64,000 nt of DNA. Origin: Sporocytophaga myxococcoides DSM 11118 (lineage in GTDB: Bacteria; Bacteroidota; Bacteroidia; Cytophagales; Cytophagaceae). Where the stretch lies: NCBI RefSeq assembly GCF_000426725.1, contig NZ_AUFX01000003.1, positions 124,001 through 188,000 of the forward strand, written 5' to 3'. Both the position numbers and the translations under genes were made by a program. Under the pieces are notes generated by a model. That model was not told the origin of the DNA. It saw only the letters and a program-made list of their open reading frames with translations, and searched no databases. This document shows, one piece after another, positions 16,812 through 26,735 of this stretch (positions are counted from its first letter, which is position 1; every line of letters begins with the position of its first letter).

Positions 16812-19778
16812 TTATTTATTTTTAAAAATTTTACTCTGGTTATTTCTGGACTCTTTAATGGTCATGACTCCTCTTTCAGTTTCCTTTTTGACCCTGATAA
16901 GTATACCTTCGTCATCATACTCATAAAAAGTAGCATAATTGTTTTCATCAAGTTCTGCTACCAGTTTTTGTGTTGAAGGATCATAAACAAAAGACTTCAT
17001 ATTACTTTTAAAAGGATGTACCCGAATGTCATCAAAAAAAGCATTATTTCCTTCGCTCTCATTTACCAATTCAATCTGAATATTTTTTGCATCAGAAGGA
17101 ACAGTAAAAGATTGCTCAACTCTCTGCCATCCATCTATAATTGGGCCAGAAGGGCGAAAAAGTGGAAACTCATCAACTTCTCCATTATTAAATGTAATCT
17201 TGATTCCTGTGTTAAGAAATGTATTGGTTACATCTGTTAAAGGCTCTTTTACCCATGCAGATAATAAATATTTCTGATCCGGTAAAGGGGAAAAAGAAGT
17301 TATACACTCCGAGCAAGATACAGGAGTACATGATGAATAACTTTTAGAGATTGTTAACTGAAGATCATTTGACTTAACAACATTGGATGGGGTACCATCT
17401 GCACCTTTTCCTTCGACTGAGAAATTGGTGACTGCTATCTGATTTGTATATTGACTACCATTAGGAATTTTATAGAATAATCCAAGTTCAAGTTTATTAT
17501 AGCCCAATAATTCCGAATTGATGCTAACCTGATTACCAGAAATAGTAATTGAATTGTTGATAAGAGTTCTTGCATTATTATCATCTACCTTATATAGGAC
17601 TCCGGTTGCGTCAGGAACCAAGTCCAATGCACCAATGGAAAGCTTATCTATGATGAGCGTAAATTGATTCATCTTCTCTGGACCTGCATTTTCAATGACA
17701 TAATTTACCATTATGTTCTCACCAAGTCTCACTGAAGAATTACTATTATTCTGCCCACCACATGCAAGGAATGCACCACCTTTCAATACGAAAGATCCAG
17801 CATTATTCCATGTTTGAAGAGAGTGTTCAAGATTAGGATCATTCTCCGTAACAGTAGACTGATAGCCAGCATCCTGTCTAGGTAATTTGGCTTGTGCTTT
17901 TACCTTTGCAAGTATATAAAAATATACTGCTGTACCACAAGTATTATTAAGCCTAACATTATTAATCACCAGATTCTTTTTATTCAACGGAAAAGGTACT
18001 TTGCTTACAACAAAGCCTTGACCGACTAAGGTGCTATTTGTCCAATTTGCATATGGCTTGAACTCGGAAACTGCTGGATTACTGTTTGTGCCGATATAGA
18101 ATTTAAGAGCCTCATTGGTAAAAGACATTTTAGAATTCAATGAATATGTGATATTGTTAAAGTTATATGTACCAGGTAAATTTCCATTGGCTGCGTAAAG
18201 GCCTATTCTCACATACCCTTCTTCCCCTGAATTAAAAACTGCATCAGCAAGATAGGAATCAGCTATGGTCTTTGAGAGCGTACATCCAGTTGCTATATTT
18301 ACGCTTGAAGAAACAGAGGCTAAAGTTTGATCTGTATATCCTATCTCAAATTTGTCGTTATATCCGCAAGAAGCAGGTAGGTCATCATCTTCATAATAAA
18401 CTACAAAATCATTAGCTGCCTGAGCTGCCACAGGCATTCCTTCTACAATTATATACTCGAGACTTTGGTTGAGATTTAAAATCCTGTTGTTCGAATTGAT
18501 AGTGCTATACAGTGTTGAGCTTTCTACTGATTGACCGCATACCTTATATTTCACTATAAAACTTGATTGTATTGGTGTTGTGTATTGGTTAAAGAAATCA
18601 ATATGTGTAACCCTTGTGTTCTTCCTCATATTAACTCTAATTCCCCTTGCAGAAGAAGATGTAAGATAAGTGCCATTAGTCTCTATTACTATGTAGTTAC
18701 CAGCACTTTTTGAACAATAATCTTTACAGGTGCTATAATCTAAACGTCCAAAGAAATGGTTCAAGGATTGTTTGTATGTACCGGGAGTATAAGTAATTTG
18801 TCCATATCCTTCATCCGTTTTAGAAGCAAATCGTTTGATAAGGCCACAACTGGTTTGTTCCTGTAATTGCTTTAAAGGATCATTTTCTCTGATTTTAACT
18901 GCCACCTGATGATTAGCATCTAAAGTCGCATTATTATGCGGTCTAAGATAGACCATAAAGCGATAGTAATTACCACCACCAGCATTGTCAATCTCAAAGA
19001 TAAGACTATCCCCTACAACATTTGCAGATATCTGTTCACCATGATGATATCCATAATTATCGGATATATAACTCTGATCATAATATCTCCTGACTGTGAT
19101 AAAATCAAAATCTGCTTTATCATAATACATCGCAAATCGTATCTTATTCACGAAATAAACATTACTTACAGTTATATCATAGTAAAATGGCTTATCTACA
19201 CTTCCTTGGTTATGTGACAATCCGATAGAAGGCTGACGATCTCCTGAAGTGCCTTTTGGAATCGTAACAACTGTTTTAGCTTGGGTGGCGTTTTCAAATG
19301 GGCTGTTAGCAGGTGTAATTAGTTTGGCCTTCAAATCAAAAAAGATTTCTCTTGTTAAAAGAGCTGAGCAATCTTCATTCAGAAAATTATTTCTGATATT
19401 GAATATTGGAATATTTATGGAGTTCCAACCTGTGGTTATTGTCAATAATTCCACGTTAAAAATGATCTCGTGATTATTTCCGGATTGTACATCCGAAACC
19501 TTTGTCATTCTTACTTGCTCTGTACCTGCAGAAATATTGGTGCTAAATCCATCCGCACCAGGAAAGCAGAATTCATGAGGTATAGTAAGTTTTAGAACAT
19601 AGTCTTTGTATAGATCAATGTTATATTTCATACTTACGCTAAGCTTAGTGCTTACTACATGTTCTTCAAAAGGATAATCTCTGGTTGAAGCAACCTTAAC
19701 CTCATTATGTTCCAATACTCCCTGCGCAAATATGCTAGAACAAAACAACAACAATAGAAATGGAATAATTTTTTTCAT
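16812..19778 (-). CDS. Secreted DUF11/CBM-like protein with a C-terminal Rhs-type module
   Basis: 988 aa with a signal peptide (MKKIIPFLLLLFCSSIFAQ). The first ~800 residues look like repeated beta-sandwich domains of the DUF11/conserved-repeat kind (long Asn/Ser/Thr-rich beta stretches, no catalytic motif). The last ~150 residues are a recognisable module: YLLSAWVKEP, GWQRVEQSFTVP, FFDDIRVHPF, NMKSFVYDPSTQKLVAELDE, ATFYEYDDEGILIRVKKETE and GVMTIKESR. In related bacteria this carbohydrate-binding-like fold plus YD strand follows the SpvB-like region inside one protein. Here it is separate, 62 nt after the 1841-aa gene. Function is unknown; a structural part of the Rhs assembly is inferred. 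Confidence 0.78.
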   Translation of the reverse strand: MKKIIPFLLLLFCSSIFAQGVLEHNEVKVASTRDYPFEEHVVSTKLSVSMKYNIDLYKDYVLKLTIPHEFCFPGADGFSTNISAGTEQVRMTKVSDVQSGNNHEIIFNVELLTITTGWNSINIPIFNIRNNFLNEDCSALLTREIFFDLKAKLITPANSPFENATQAKTVVTIPKGTSGDRQPSIGLSHNQGSVDKPFYYDITVSNVYFVNKIRFAMYYDKADFDFITVRRYYDQSYISDNYGYHHGEQISANVVGDSLIFEIDNAGGGNYYRFMVYLRPHNNATLDANHQVAVKIRENDPLKQLQEQTSCGLIKRFASKTDEGYGQITYTPGTYKQSLNHFFGRLDYSTCKDYCSKSAGNYIVIETNGTYLTSSSARGIRVNMRKNTRVTHIDFFNQYTTPIQSSFIVKYKVCGQSVESSTLYSTINSNNRILNLNQSLEYIIVEGMPVAAQAANDFVVYYEDDDLPASCGYNDKFEIGYTDQTLASVSSSVNIATGCTLSKTIADSYLADAVFNSGEEGYVRIGLYAANGNLPGTYNFNNITYSLNSKMSFTNEALKFYIGTNSNPAVSEFKPYANWTNSTLVGQGFVVSKVPFPLNKKNLVINNVRLNNTCGTAVYFYILAKVKAQAKLPRQDAGYQSTVTENDPNLEHSLQTWNNAGSFVLKGGAFLACGGQNNSNSSVRLGENIMVNYVIENAGPEKMNQFTLIIDKLSIGALDLVPDATGVLYKVDDNNARTLINNSITISGNQVSINSELLGYNKLELGLFYKIPNGSQYTNQIAVTNFSVEGKGADGTPSNVVKSNDLQLTISKSYSSCTPVSCSECITSFSPLPDQKYLLSAWVKEPLTDVTNTFLNTGIKITFNNGEVDEFPLFRPSGPIIDGWQRVEQSFTVPSDAKNIQIELVNESEGNNAFFDDIRVHPFKSNMKSFVYDPSTQKLVAELDENNYATFYEYDDEGILIRVKKETERGVMTIKESRNNQSKIFKNK

Positions 19779-19840
19779 AAAAGCAACATATGTATGTATT
19801 GCATTATTATTTATCTATATGTAATGTTAGAATCAGTTCT

Positions 19841-22800
19841 CTATTGAGCTGAAGTCGGATTACATGGATCTATGATTTTATTAATCTTCTTAGAAGATTT
19901 TGGTGCAACCTGAATTGCAGATCTTCCAGTATGCGATTCGGTATGAGTTATTGTCGGATTTTGTGACCTCCAGCTGAAATGATCATCATTACAGTCACCA
20001 TAGTCATAGTCTTCAAATCCGTCAAAAGCACTCTCTTGATATCTTGAGTTGTTAGAAGTAGCTGTTGCTAAATTTCTTCCATATCCGAACTGTGCCATGG
20101 AATATCTGTCCAATGCATCCTTATTCTCTATCTCCATTCCTATCTGGTTATAATTTTCAATTTGAACAACAGATTGCCATTTAGTAGCAGGGATATTATT
20201 CACTTTATCAAACTTGCCGTCTGTATAAGTCCAGAATGGAATGAAGGTATCGGAAAAGTATCCATCTCGTTTAATATCAACATTATTGTTAATGTTTGCC
20301 TGATATCTCTCGGTAAGGTATGTCCATGCTTTATAAGATCTGAGGCTGCCACGTTTGCCAAGAACAAATGGATTTCCTTCTGCAACTTGTTTGTCATCCA
20401 GACAATTACAAAACGCCTTCCAAAAAAACTTGAACTCCGTCGCTCCCGCATTGATTACTCTGCTGAATTGCAGGCTGACATTATTAGCCAATGGATCATC
20501 CATACATGAAATTGATCCAATAGGAGTCATAGCCACATTCCTCAAGCCAGATCTGATGATTTTTATCCTTGTTATACCGGTAATCTCATTACCGTCTTTA
20601 TCGATAATAATCTTTTTGCCTGTTGTAACGTATCTGTTATTATCATAATACCCAAGTTTATACCCACCAGACGATTCACATAACAGTTCATCCCCATCAT
20701 TCAGAAAGGCTGTCTTAAAGTTATCCAATGTAAAGCTTCCTCCATTTTTATAGATGATGCCTTCATTGTTATATGCGAGTTTCATTTCATCATAAGCCCA
20801 GTATCCAGGATATTTAAAGGTCCATATAGGATCATGGAATTCATTATCAACTTTTGTCAACAACACTTCTCCTGTTTCCTTATCCCATGCAAGGTTTTCA
20901 GTAGTGATGGTCTGGCCGTTATCCATTGCTATGGTCTTTTCCAGAATACCGATTCTATTGATGACTTTTGTTGTTACCACTGACTTGAATTCTGTTGATT
21001 CAAGATTCCATGTAGGCATTGGAATTACTCCAACTATCGGTATTACCGGGAAAATACCCTTGACATTAAAATCAAGGCCTCCACCAGCAGTTACAGATTT
21101 ATAATATTTAGTATCATGAACAATATCAACATCCACACCTAACTGAGTATTCAAAGACTCTCCTTCTATAGCAAGATTGGCAGGATTTATATATCGAACA
21201 GAATTACTTAAACTTCCATCTGTATTCTTTTTATACCTGTACTCCACATATGAAATAGGCTGAACATCCTCTCCATTTCCTGCAACTTCCGGCATTACTT
21301 TTTTAGATTTCTCCTTGCCGTGCATATCATTCAACTCTACTTTATATCCCTGGCTACAGGTAACGATATCTGTTGCTCCTACTTTTAGGAAGTTAAGAAT
21401 CAGATTAGGTTTGTCTCTCTTGTGTTTAAGTTCTGTTCGTTCAGTAATAGTAGGAAAATCTTTTGCGGTATAGAATTCCTGTTCTACAAAACCAGTTCCA
21501 TTACCTTTTAACTTTTCTACATCATAATTACTTGACAAAACTTTAACTGGGGTTGTCACAACCTTAGTATAGCCAACAGTCGGAGACGGAAAAAACATTT
21601 CTCCAAATGGTTCTTCTAAGTAAAACTCTCTGGATGGAGCTAAAGGCAGCTTTTGTATGCTGAAAACAGGAAGCCTGAATGGATTTTCATCATTTCCCAC
21701 CATAGGCTCATAGGATGCCACCCCTGAACTAATTGGTCTCTTGGTTGGCTTGCCATTCTCGTCAAGCACATTTGACAGTTCGTTAGTAACATAGTCGTAC
21801 TTCTGACCATAATATGCTACTTCTTTATTTCCGTTTGAAGTTGTTTCTTTGTAAGCCCCCATCATATTCCAGTTATCAGACATAATAACTGCTTTCACGC
21901 GATGTCCACCACCAAGTTTTTTCTTGTCAACATCGTTAAGTCTCACAAAAGATTTGTTGGATTCAATGGTGTTACTGTTACCTTTTGCTTCCATAACTGA
22001 AGCAAATCCGGCAAAGAAAGAAAGGATATTGTCTGCCTGCGCAATCATCGTTTTAATGACCTGCATAACACCATTTGTTTCTGCATCACCAAGCCCTTTC
22101 AATTCTCTTCCCAGATTCATCTTTGCGAACATCCATCCGTTTCTGACTATCGGATTAATGTTCCTGGAGTTTGAACCTTTGGTCTTATCAGGAATCAATT
22201 GAATAATTGCTGTTGTGTATTTATTTCCACCTAAAGGATTTTTTGCTATACTTCCGGAAATATTAATTTCTGTATAGCCTGGTACATATTCAAATTTATC
22301 TTGTACCAGAGGATTGGGGTCATTGATTACGTTTAGTTTTGCCTTATAATACATTAAATCAATTCCGTCCAGATATTCTTTTCGCAGTATTTCATTGGCA
22401 TGATTTGCATCTCTCGCTGTAAATCCTTCTCCAAGGTCAACATGCAAAAACATCTTTCCTGCAAGTCCTCCATCTGTTATGTCAAAAAGTGTATTGTTGG
22501 GTGTTGTTGCGCTTGTTCTGCTGAAGCCTAAAATTTTAAACATTCTCATGGCTCGCTTATTCTGAACGTATGCATAGTCATCACTTTCGTAATGCACTCG
22601 GATTGTTCCTCCTGTGGGTGTATATATTTTGGTAAGCGAATATGCCTCAGATTGTTTGTCCTGGAGTGTCGTGTCCTGATCTGTATAAGGAAAAGCCTCA
22701 TTACCTAAAGTTCCTGCCAACTCGCTTTGTCCTTTATAGCTACCCCATCTGTCATACTCCTTCAGGTTGTAAGCAGGATTAAAGTCTGAATAATCAAAAG

Positions 22801-25366
22801 CATATGGGTTCAAAACACCCTTTCCTGAAAAGCCATATGTAAACCAAACTTTCCTTAATGTCAGCTTTCCTTCTCCCTCTTCCAAAGTTGCTGAACTATT
22901 TGGTGTCTTAGGGCAAAGAGTATAATCATATTTAAAATGTACTGTTTTAACCGGCTCTTTAGAGCCGTTAAGTTTATCTGCTTTTGAGAAAAGATCTATT
23001 TTGTCAAGTTTGTAAAGAGTATTTTCTGCAGATGTGCTTAATCCTCCGCTTAAAGATTTTACGCCTCTGCCATCTTTTCTGGGGGACAGATGAAATTCAG
23101 CAACATGGGTTCTTGTTTCTATCGAATGTAGATACCATACTTCTTTCTTACCATAAAGGTAGTTAGCCTTATCATCATTGTCTTTAGTTTCTAGACCGTC
23201 AGTAAAAGAGGCCATATTTTCCTGATAAGGAGTTCTCCATTGAAAATTCTGTGAAGTTCTTACATAATTAAATTTAGTATAATTACCAAGGTCTCCATCT
23301 GAGGGCCCTGGAATATTGTCACTGTCTACATAATCACTGGAAAGAATACATGTAAGTAAATATGATGTAGCATGTGCTCCTGTCGTAACTTTATTGTAGC
23401 TTCTGTCTATTCCGCTTGTATTGCCGGTGCTTGCTTCTGTTGATGAATATTGTACCAGATTCTTTTTAATTGCGGATGATTTTGGTTCTGACTTAGTAGT
23501 AGCATCTACAGCAAATGTAACTTCTTCCTGATAATTATTGTAAACGGGAATTCCGTAGCAGTATCTTGAGCCACTATTATCGGTCACTCTTATCTCTGTG
23601 ATATGATGACCTTTCCTGTACTGATCAATTCTGTCCAGATTATCTCCTACATAAGTAATTGCATTATCTTTTCTTGAATAACTGTTTGAAGAGGTATTGG
23701 TATTTACATCAAACTCATTAAGATGATGATTGCGGATAGGCATCAGGGAATATTTATTGAATGCTTCACCTGCAGTAATGTAAGTAAATTGGTTGTTACG
23801 TTTACGTCTTAACTGTCTTTTATTGTTTTGTCCTAAAGATGCATTTCCTATATTGGGTTTCTTCTTGTCAAACATACTCCCATCAAGCATTCCATCATTT
23901 GATATAAGATTATATCCTAATGTGCTTGAACCTTTCTGGACATTATTCAAAAAGTCTCCATCTGTTTCTGGTGCTGTTTCACCTATCTTTTTAAAATAAA
24001 CCATTTCTCTGGCAGTATTATAATCAGCAGTAGGATCGTTAAAATTCTGAAACTGACCATTTGACCAACGCGAACTTACAGTGCCGACATGGCTGTATTT
24101 AACATCCACATTTACCTTCATTGAAGGTGTGGAACCTGATCCAAAACCAACTCCAAGTTCTCCGACATGATTTTCTTCAATATTGATCGGATCTCCAACA
24201 TTCCCGACATCTCCACGGAACAATCTGTACGATCCTCCTACACCCTGACCAGAAACACTAAATATATCATAAGTATAATTGGTCAAAGCAAGATTTTTAG
24301 TTGCATCATTAAATCCACCGCCATCTTTTTCTCTATTGAAATCATGCATTGCATCATCACTCTGACCATCAAGGCCAGAATACATGTAACCATAAGCAGG
24401 GTTCTTTTTTGATGTACTCTTTAGAAACTGACCAGTATAGTATCCCCCAATGCCAAGTAATCCCTGCTCAACAGCTTCATTACTCAATTCAAAACTGAGG
24501 TTAAGTGTAGCATTAGTATTGATAAGATCATGACTAACTGATGGCGTGTAAGTCGGGAATGCAAATCCCATAAAGGAATCGTGCCCTCCAGATCTTTCTG
24601 TTGCTTTACCTGCTTTATCTTTTCCAGTATAGGAATAAGATGTAGATAGGGACATTCCTTTTAGACCTTCTCTTGTGCTGTATGGAAAGCTCAGATTAGC
24701 TCCGAATCCTGTTTCGCTCCTTCCATTGTCCTGTCTGGGCCCAAGACCTACACTAGGGGTTATGCCAGCTCCATCTTCAGAACTCATATTAAAATCAACC
24801 CCTAACCCAACTTTGTATTTGGATTTACTGCTTAAAGGTAAATCAATTGAAGGTCTTATGCCCATCCCAAAGCCGAATCCGTTATAGTTGTTATAAAACA
24901 AATTCATAGACTGAGTTAGTCCTACTTTAAATCCCCATGCTTCGAGCTTTGCAGGATTGAATGAAAAATTAAGACCGAAAGTCTGATTAGGTTTAACATT
25001 ATAAATAGTTTCAACCTCATCACCAGCAAAGTCATCTGGCAAGCCTCTCACGTTTCTATTTATCGCACCAACATTTACATTCCAACCTAGGCCTACCCAG
25101 CTTGCTTCAGCATCGGGCGTTATACCTGCTGCATAATTCAAATTGATAGGATATCCTCCAACATCCATTAATGGAATATTATAACTGAAATCCCCTGTAA
25201 ACGGATCAACCATGTTGTCCATACCAGCGGGAGCAAATTGTTGAGTCTCCGGTTGAGAAGGTCCTGATGTTAAAGCCAAAGCTCTATATGGCAAGGCTCC
25301 TGTTATAAAATTGAACAGGAAAAATATCGAAATCGGACGTTTATATTTTCTTATTGTAGCCAGCAT
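19841..25366 (-). CDS. SpvB/Rhs-like large surface protein
   Basis: 1841 aa. The N-terminus has a hydrophobic segment (ISIFFLFNFITGALPYRALA) consistent with export. Residues about 40-120 carry the family signature: QFAPAGMDNMVDPFTGDFSY, NIPLMDVGGYPINLNYAAGI, ASWVGLGWNVNVGAINRN and RGLPDDFAGDE. This corresponds to the SpvB/TcB entry (sides of a beta-sandwich, then GLGW). Later parts contain weak YD-like strands, and the C-terminus ends with FDGFEDYDYGDCNDDHFSW and ESHTGRSAIQV. In related proteins that ending continues into the module now found at the end of the 988-aa product. The gene starts 5 nt after the lipoprotein gene. Family placement is good; the biochemical role (TcB-like cage half) is inference. 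Confidence 0.82.
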   Translation of the reverse strand: MLATIRKYKRPISIFFLFNFITGALPYRALALTSGPSQPETQQFAPAGMDNMVDPFTGDFSYNIPLMDVGGYPINLNYAAGITPDAEASWVGLGWNVNVGAINRNVRGLPDDFAGDEVETIYNVKPNQTFGLNFSFNPAKLEAWGFKVGLTQSMNLFYNNYNGFGFGMGIRPSIDLPLSSKSKYKVGLGVDFNMSSEDGAGITPSVGLGPRQDNGRSETGFGANLSFPYSTREGLKGMSLSTSYSYTGKDKAGKATERSGGHDSFMGFAFPTYTPSVSHDLINTNATLNLSFELSNEAVEQGLLGIGGYYTGQFLKSTSKKNPAYGYMYSGLDGQSDDAMHDFNREKDGGGFNDATKNLALTNYTYDIFSVSGQGVGGSYRLFRGDVGNVGDPINIEENHVGELGVGFGSGSTPSMKVNVDVKYSHVGTVSSRWSNGQFQNFNDPTADYNTAREMVYFKKIGETAPETDGDFLNNVQKGSSTLGYNLISNDGMLDGSMFDKKKPNIGNASLGQNNKRQLRRKRNNQFTYITAGEAFNKYSLMPIRNHHLNEFDVNTNTSSNSYSRKDNAITYVGDNLDRIDQYRKGHHITEIRVTDNSGSRYCYGIPVYNNYQEEVTFAVDATTKSEPKSSAIKKNLVQYSSTEASTGNTSGIDRSYNKVTTGAHATSYLLTCILSSDYVDSDNIPGPSDGDLGNYTKFNYVRTSQNFQWRTPYQENMASFTDGLETKDNDDKANYLYGKKEVWYLHSIETRTHVAEFHLSPRKDGRGVKSLSGGLSTSAENTLYKLDKIDLFSKADKLNGSKEPVKTVHFKYDYTLCPKTPNSSATLEEGEGKLTLRKVWFTYGFSGKGVLNPYAFDYSDFNPAYNLKEYDRWGSYKGQSELAGTLGNEAFPYTDQDTTLQDKQSEAYSLTKIYTPTGGTIRVHYESDDYAYVQNKRAMRMFKILGFSRTSATTPNNTLFDITDGGLAGKMFLHVDLGEGFTARDANHANEILRKEYLDGIDLMYYKAKLNVINDPNPLVQDKFEYVPGYTEINISGSIAKNPLGGNKYTTAIIQLIPDKTKGSNSRNINPIVRNGWMFAKMNLGRELKGLGDAETNGVMQVIKTMIAQADNILSFFAGFASVMEAKGNSNTIESNKSFVRLNDVDKKKLGGGHRVKAVIMSDNWNMMGAYKETTSNGNKEVAYYGQKYDYVTNELSNVLDENGKPTKRPISSGVASYEPMVGNDENPFRLPVFSIQKLPLAPSREFYLEEPFGEMFFPSPTVGYTKVVTTPVKVLSSNYDVEKLKGNGTGFVEQEFYTAKDFPTITERTELKHKRDKPNLILNFLKVGATDIVTCSQGYKVELNDMHGKEKSKKVMPEVAGNGEDVQPISYVEYRYKKNTDGSLSNSVRYINPANLAIEGESLNTQLGVDVDIVHDTKYYKSVTAGGGLDFNVKGIFPVIPIVGVIPMPTWNLESTEFKSVVTTKVINRIGILEKTIAMDNGQTITTENLAWDKETGEVLLTKVDNEFHDPIWTFKYPGYWAYDEMKLAYNNEGIIYKNGGSFTLDNFKTAFLNDGDELLCESSGGYKLGYYDNNRYVTTGKKIIIDKDGNEITGITRIKIIRSGLRNVAMTPIGSISCMDDPLANNVSLQFSRVINAGATEFKFFWKAFCNCLDDKQVAEGNPFVLGKRGSLRSYKAWTYLTERYQANINNNVDIKRDGYFSDTFIPFWTYTDGKFDKVNNIPATKWQSVVQIENYNQIGMEIENKDALDRYSMAQFGYGRNLATATSNNSRYQESAFDGFEDYDYGDCNDDHFSWRSQNPTITHTESHTGRSAIQVAPKSSKKINKIIDPCNPTSAQ

Positions 25367-25371
25367 TGTCG

Positions 25372-26037
25372 CTATAATTTTATTTCAGGTAATGATTGAT
25401 ATTGCTTTTCTGAAAGATCTATTCTTAAGTCTCTTTTAAATCCCAGGATATCTCCTTTTAAGCCTGCTGTAAGGCTTTTAAATGAAATGCTTGATGGTAT
25501 CAAGACAGATAAATGATGTGGCTGTCCCATTAATGTTGATGGAAAAATTTCAACTATTGAATTATGGAGAGTATCCGTTTTATCTTTTACAAAAAATAGA
25601 TTTTCCTTCAATGAGCTAAAAAATTGCTCTTTATTGAAAGCTTTATTAACAGAAGGATTTTTATACAGTATTTCAATGTTTATGTAATGATAGCCTCTTT
25701 TGGTTTTGAAATTTTCTTTATATAAATCTAATGAAGTATCTACATTTTTTACTGTACTCATTGCTGCATCAAGGACTGCCGGCTGATACCATATTACGGC
25801 ATCATATTCAGAATTTTTCATTATGTCATAAGTAATCCCCTGCTGTTTCTTGAGCCAGTTCTGATACTCAGGAATAGTAAGAGCTGCAGACGTGTGCCAT
25901 GTAGTACTGTCTATTATTCTGACATTCGAATTAAAAGAATCTTCCTGTACTGTAACTGTAGGAGAATTCCTTTTTTCGCAAGAGAATAAAACAACAACTA
26001 AGGCCACCCATACGAAAAACTTTAATGGATGAAGCAT
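25372..26037 (-). CDS. Small lipoprotein, first gene of the Rhs block
   Basis: 221 aa. The N-terminus (KFFVWVALVVVLFSC) is a lipoprotein signal peptide with the lipid-attachment Cys at residue 20. The mature protein is unremarkable alpha/beta with no motif I can name. It contains a stretch that may read as a gliding-motility or toxin-accessory lipoprotein, but I cannot assign a family. The stop codon lies 5 nt upstream of the 1841-aa gene, so the two are almost certainly co-transcribed. The position at the head of the operon suggests an accessory factor for assembly or outer-membrane anchoring of the large proteins. Confidence 0.75.
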   Translation of the reverse strand: MLHPLKFFVWVALVVVLFSCEKRNSPTVTVQEDSFNSNVRIIDSTTWHTSAALTIPEYQNWLKKQQGITYDIMKNSEYDAVIWYQPAVLDAAMSTVKNVDTSLDLYKENFKTKRGYHYINIEILYKNPSVNKAFNKEQFFSSLKENLFFVKDKTDTLHNSIVEIFPSTLMGQPHHLSVLIPSSISFKSLTAGLKGDILGFKRDLRIDLSEKQYQSLPEIKL

Positions 26038-26735
26038 TTATTAATTATTTAAATAAGCATAGTATACCTGACCAAGAGGATTAAAAATTACATCCTTTTT
26101 GCAGTAAAATCGAACAATCTAAAAACTCAAAAAGCTAAATAATTCTGTTTTATCTATCTACTTCTAAAAATCACAAGTCGTCACAAAAAGCTTTTGAATA
26201 ATTACTTCGTCAAAAATTATAAGACAATATTAGAGTAATTCTTCTAGACAAAAAAAAATCTATCTATTGAACTTTAAATTTACTTGTGTCATAAATTATA
26301 AAAAAACAAAAAAAGATTTTTATTTAATAGGCTATAATACAAATAATTAATTTTATATACCTCTAATTTTATATACCTGCCATTGGCGTAATAAATGATT
26401 AAAAAGTAAATAAAAAAGTTATTCACATCGAAAAAAGTAGTCTTGACACTTTTATTTAATTAAATAAATTCTTGTTAAAAGAATATCAATTAAATATTAA
26501 TTTATTACTTTTTCATTACTTCAATAAATCATTCTTCTAAAACTTTATCAATTTAAAATCTATCATATTTATTACATTCAAGGTATACACTTACAAAGTT
26601 TAAAGTATCAGTGATTTTACTATCAGTACTTTCGACTAATAAATGAATCAGCCAAGCGTTTTTTTTATCCTGAATTAAATAAAAGCCTTTCCAATGTTTT
26701 AAAAAGTAAGAATTATATTTACCTATTTTCTCACA
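26038..26735. other. Divergent AT-rich intergenic region, about 700 bp
   Basis: This very AT-rich stretch separates the minus-strand Rhs block from the plus-strand alkA gene. No ORF of useful length, RNA gene or exact TAnnTTTG box facing the Rhs block was found. A near match (TATATTTA, 26714-26721) faces alkA. It contains the perfect direct repeat listed separately. Its length suggests room for regulators of the Rhs operon. Confidence 0.6.
26348..26378. repeat. 15-bp perfect direct repeat upstream of the Rhs block
   Basis: TAATTTTATATACCT occurs at 26348-26362 and again at 26364-26378, a 16-bp period (about one and a half helical turns). A shorter TATACCT copy lies near 26063. It could be a regulator-binding iteron or chance in AT-rich DNA. 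Confidence 0.5.

Noticed and set aside
20200-20451. 83-codon minus-strand ORF inside the SpvB-like gene
   Set aside because: It is an alternative frame of the same strand within a long gene with clear family motifs.
1-26037. Reading the block as a type VI or phage-derived island
   Set aside because: No VgrG, Hcp, sheath, baseplate, integrase or attachment-site signal is present; the export signals point to Sec-dependent secretion.
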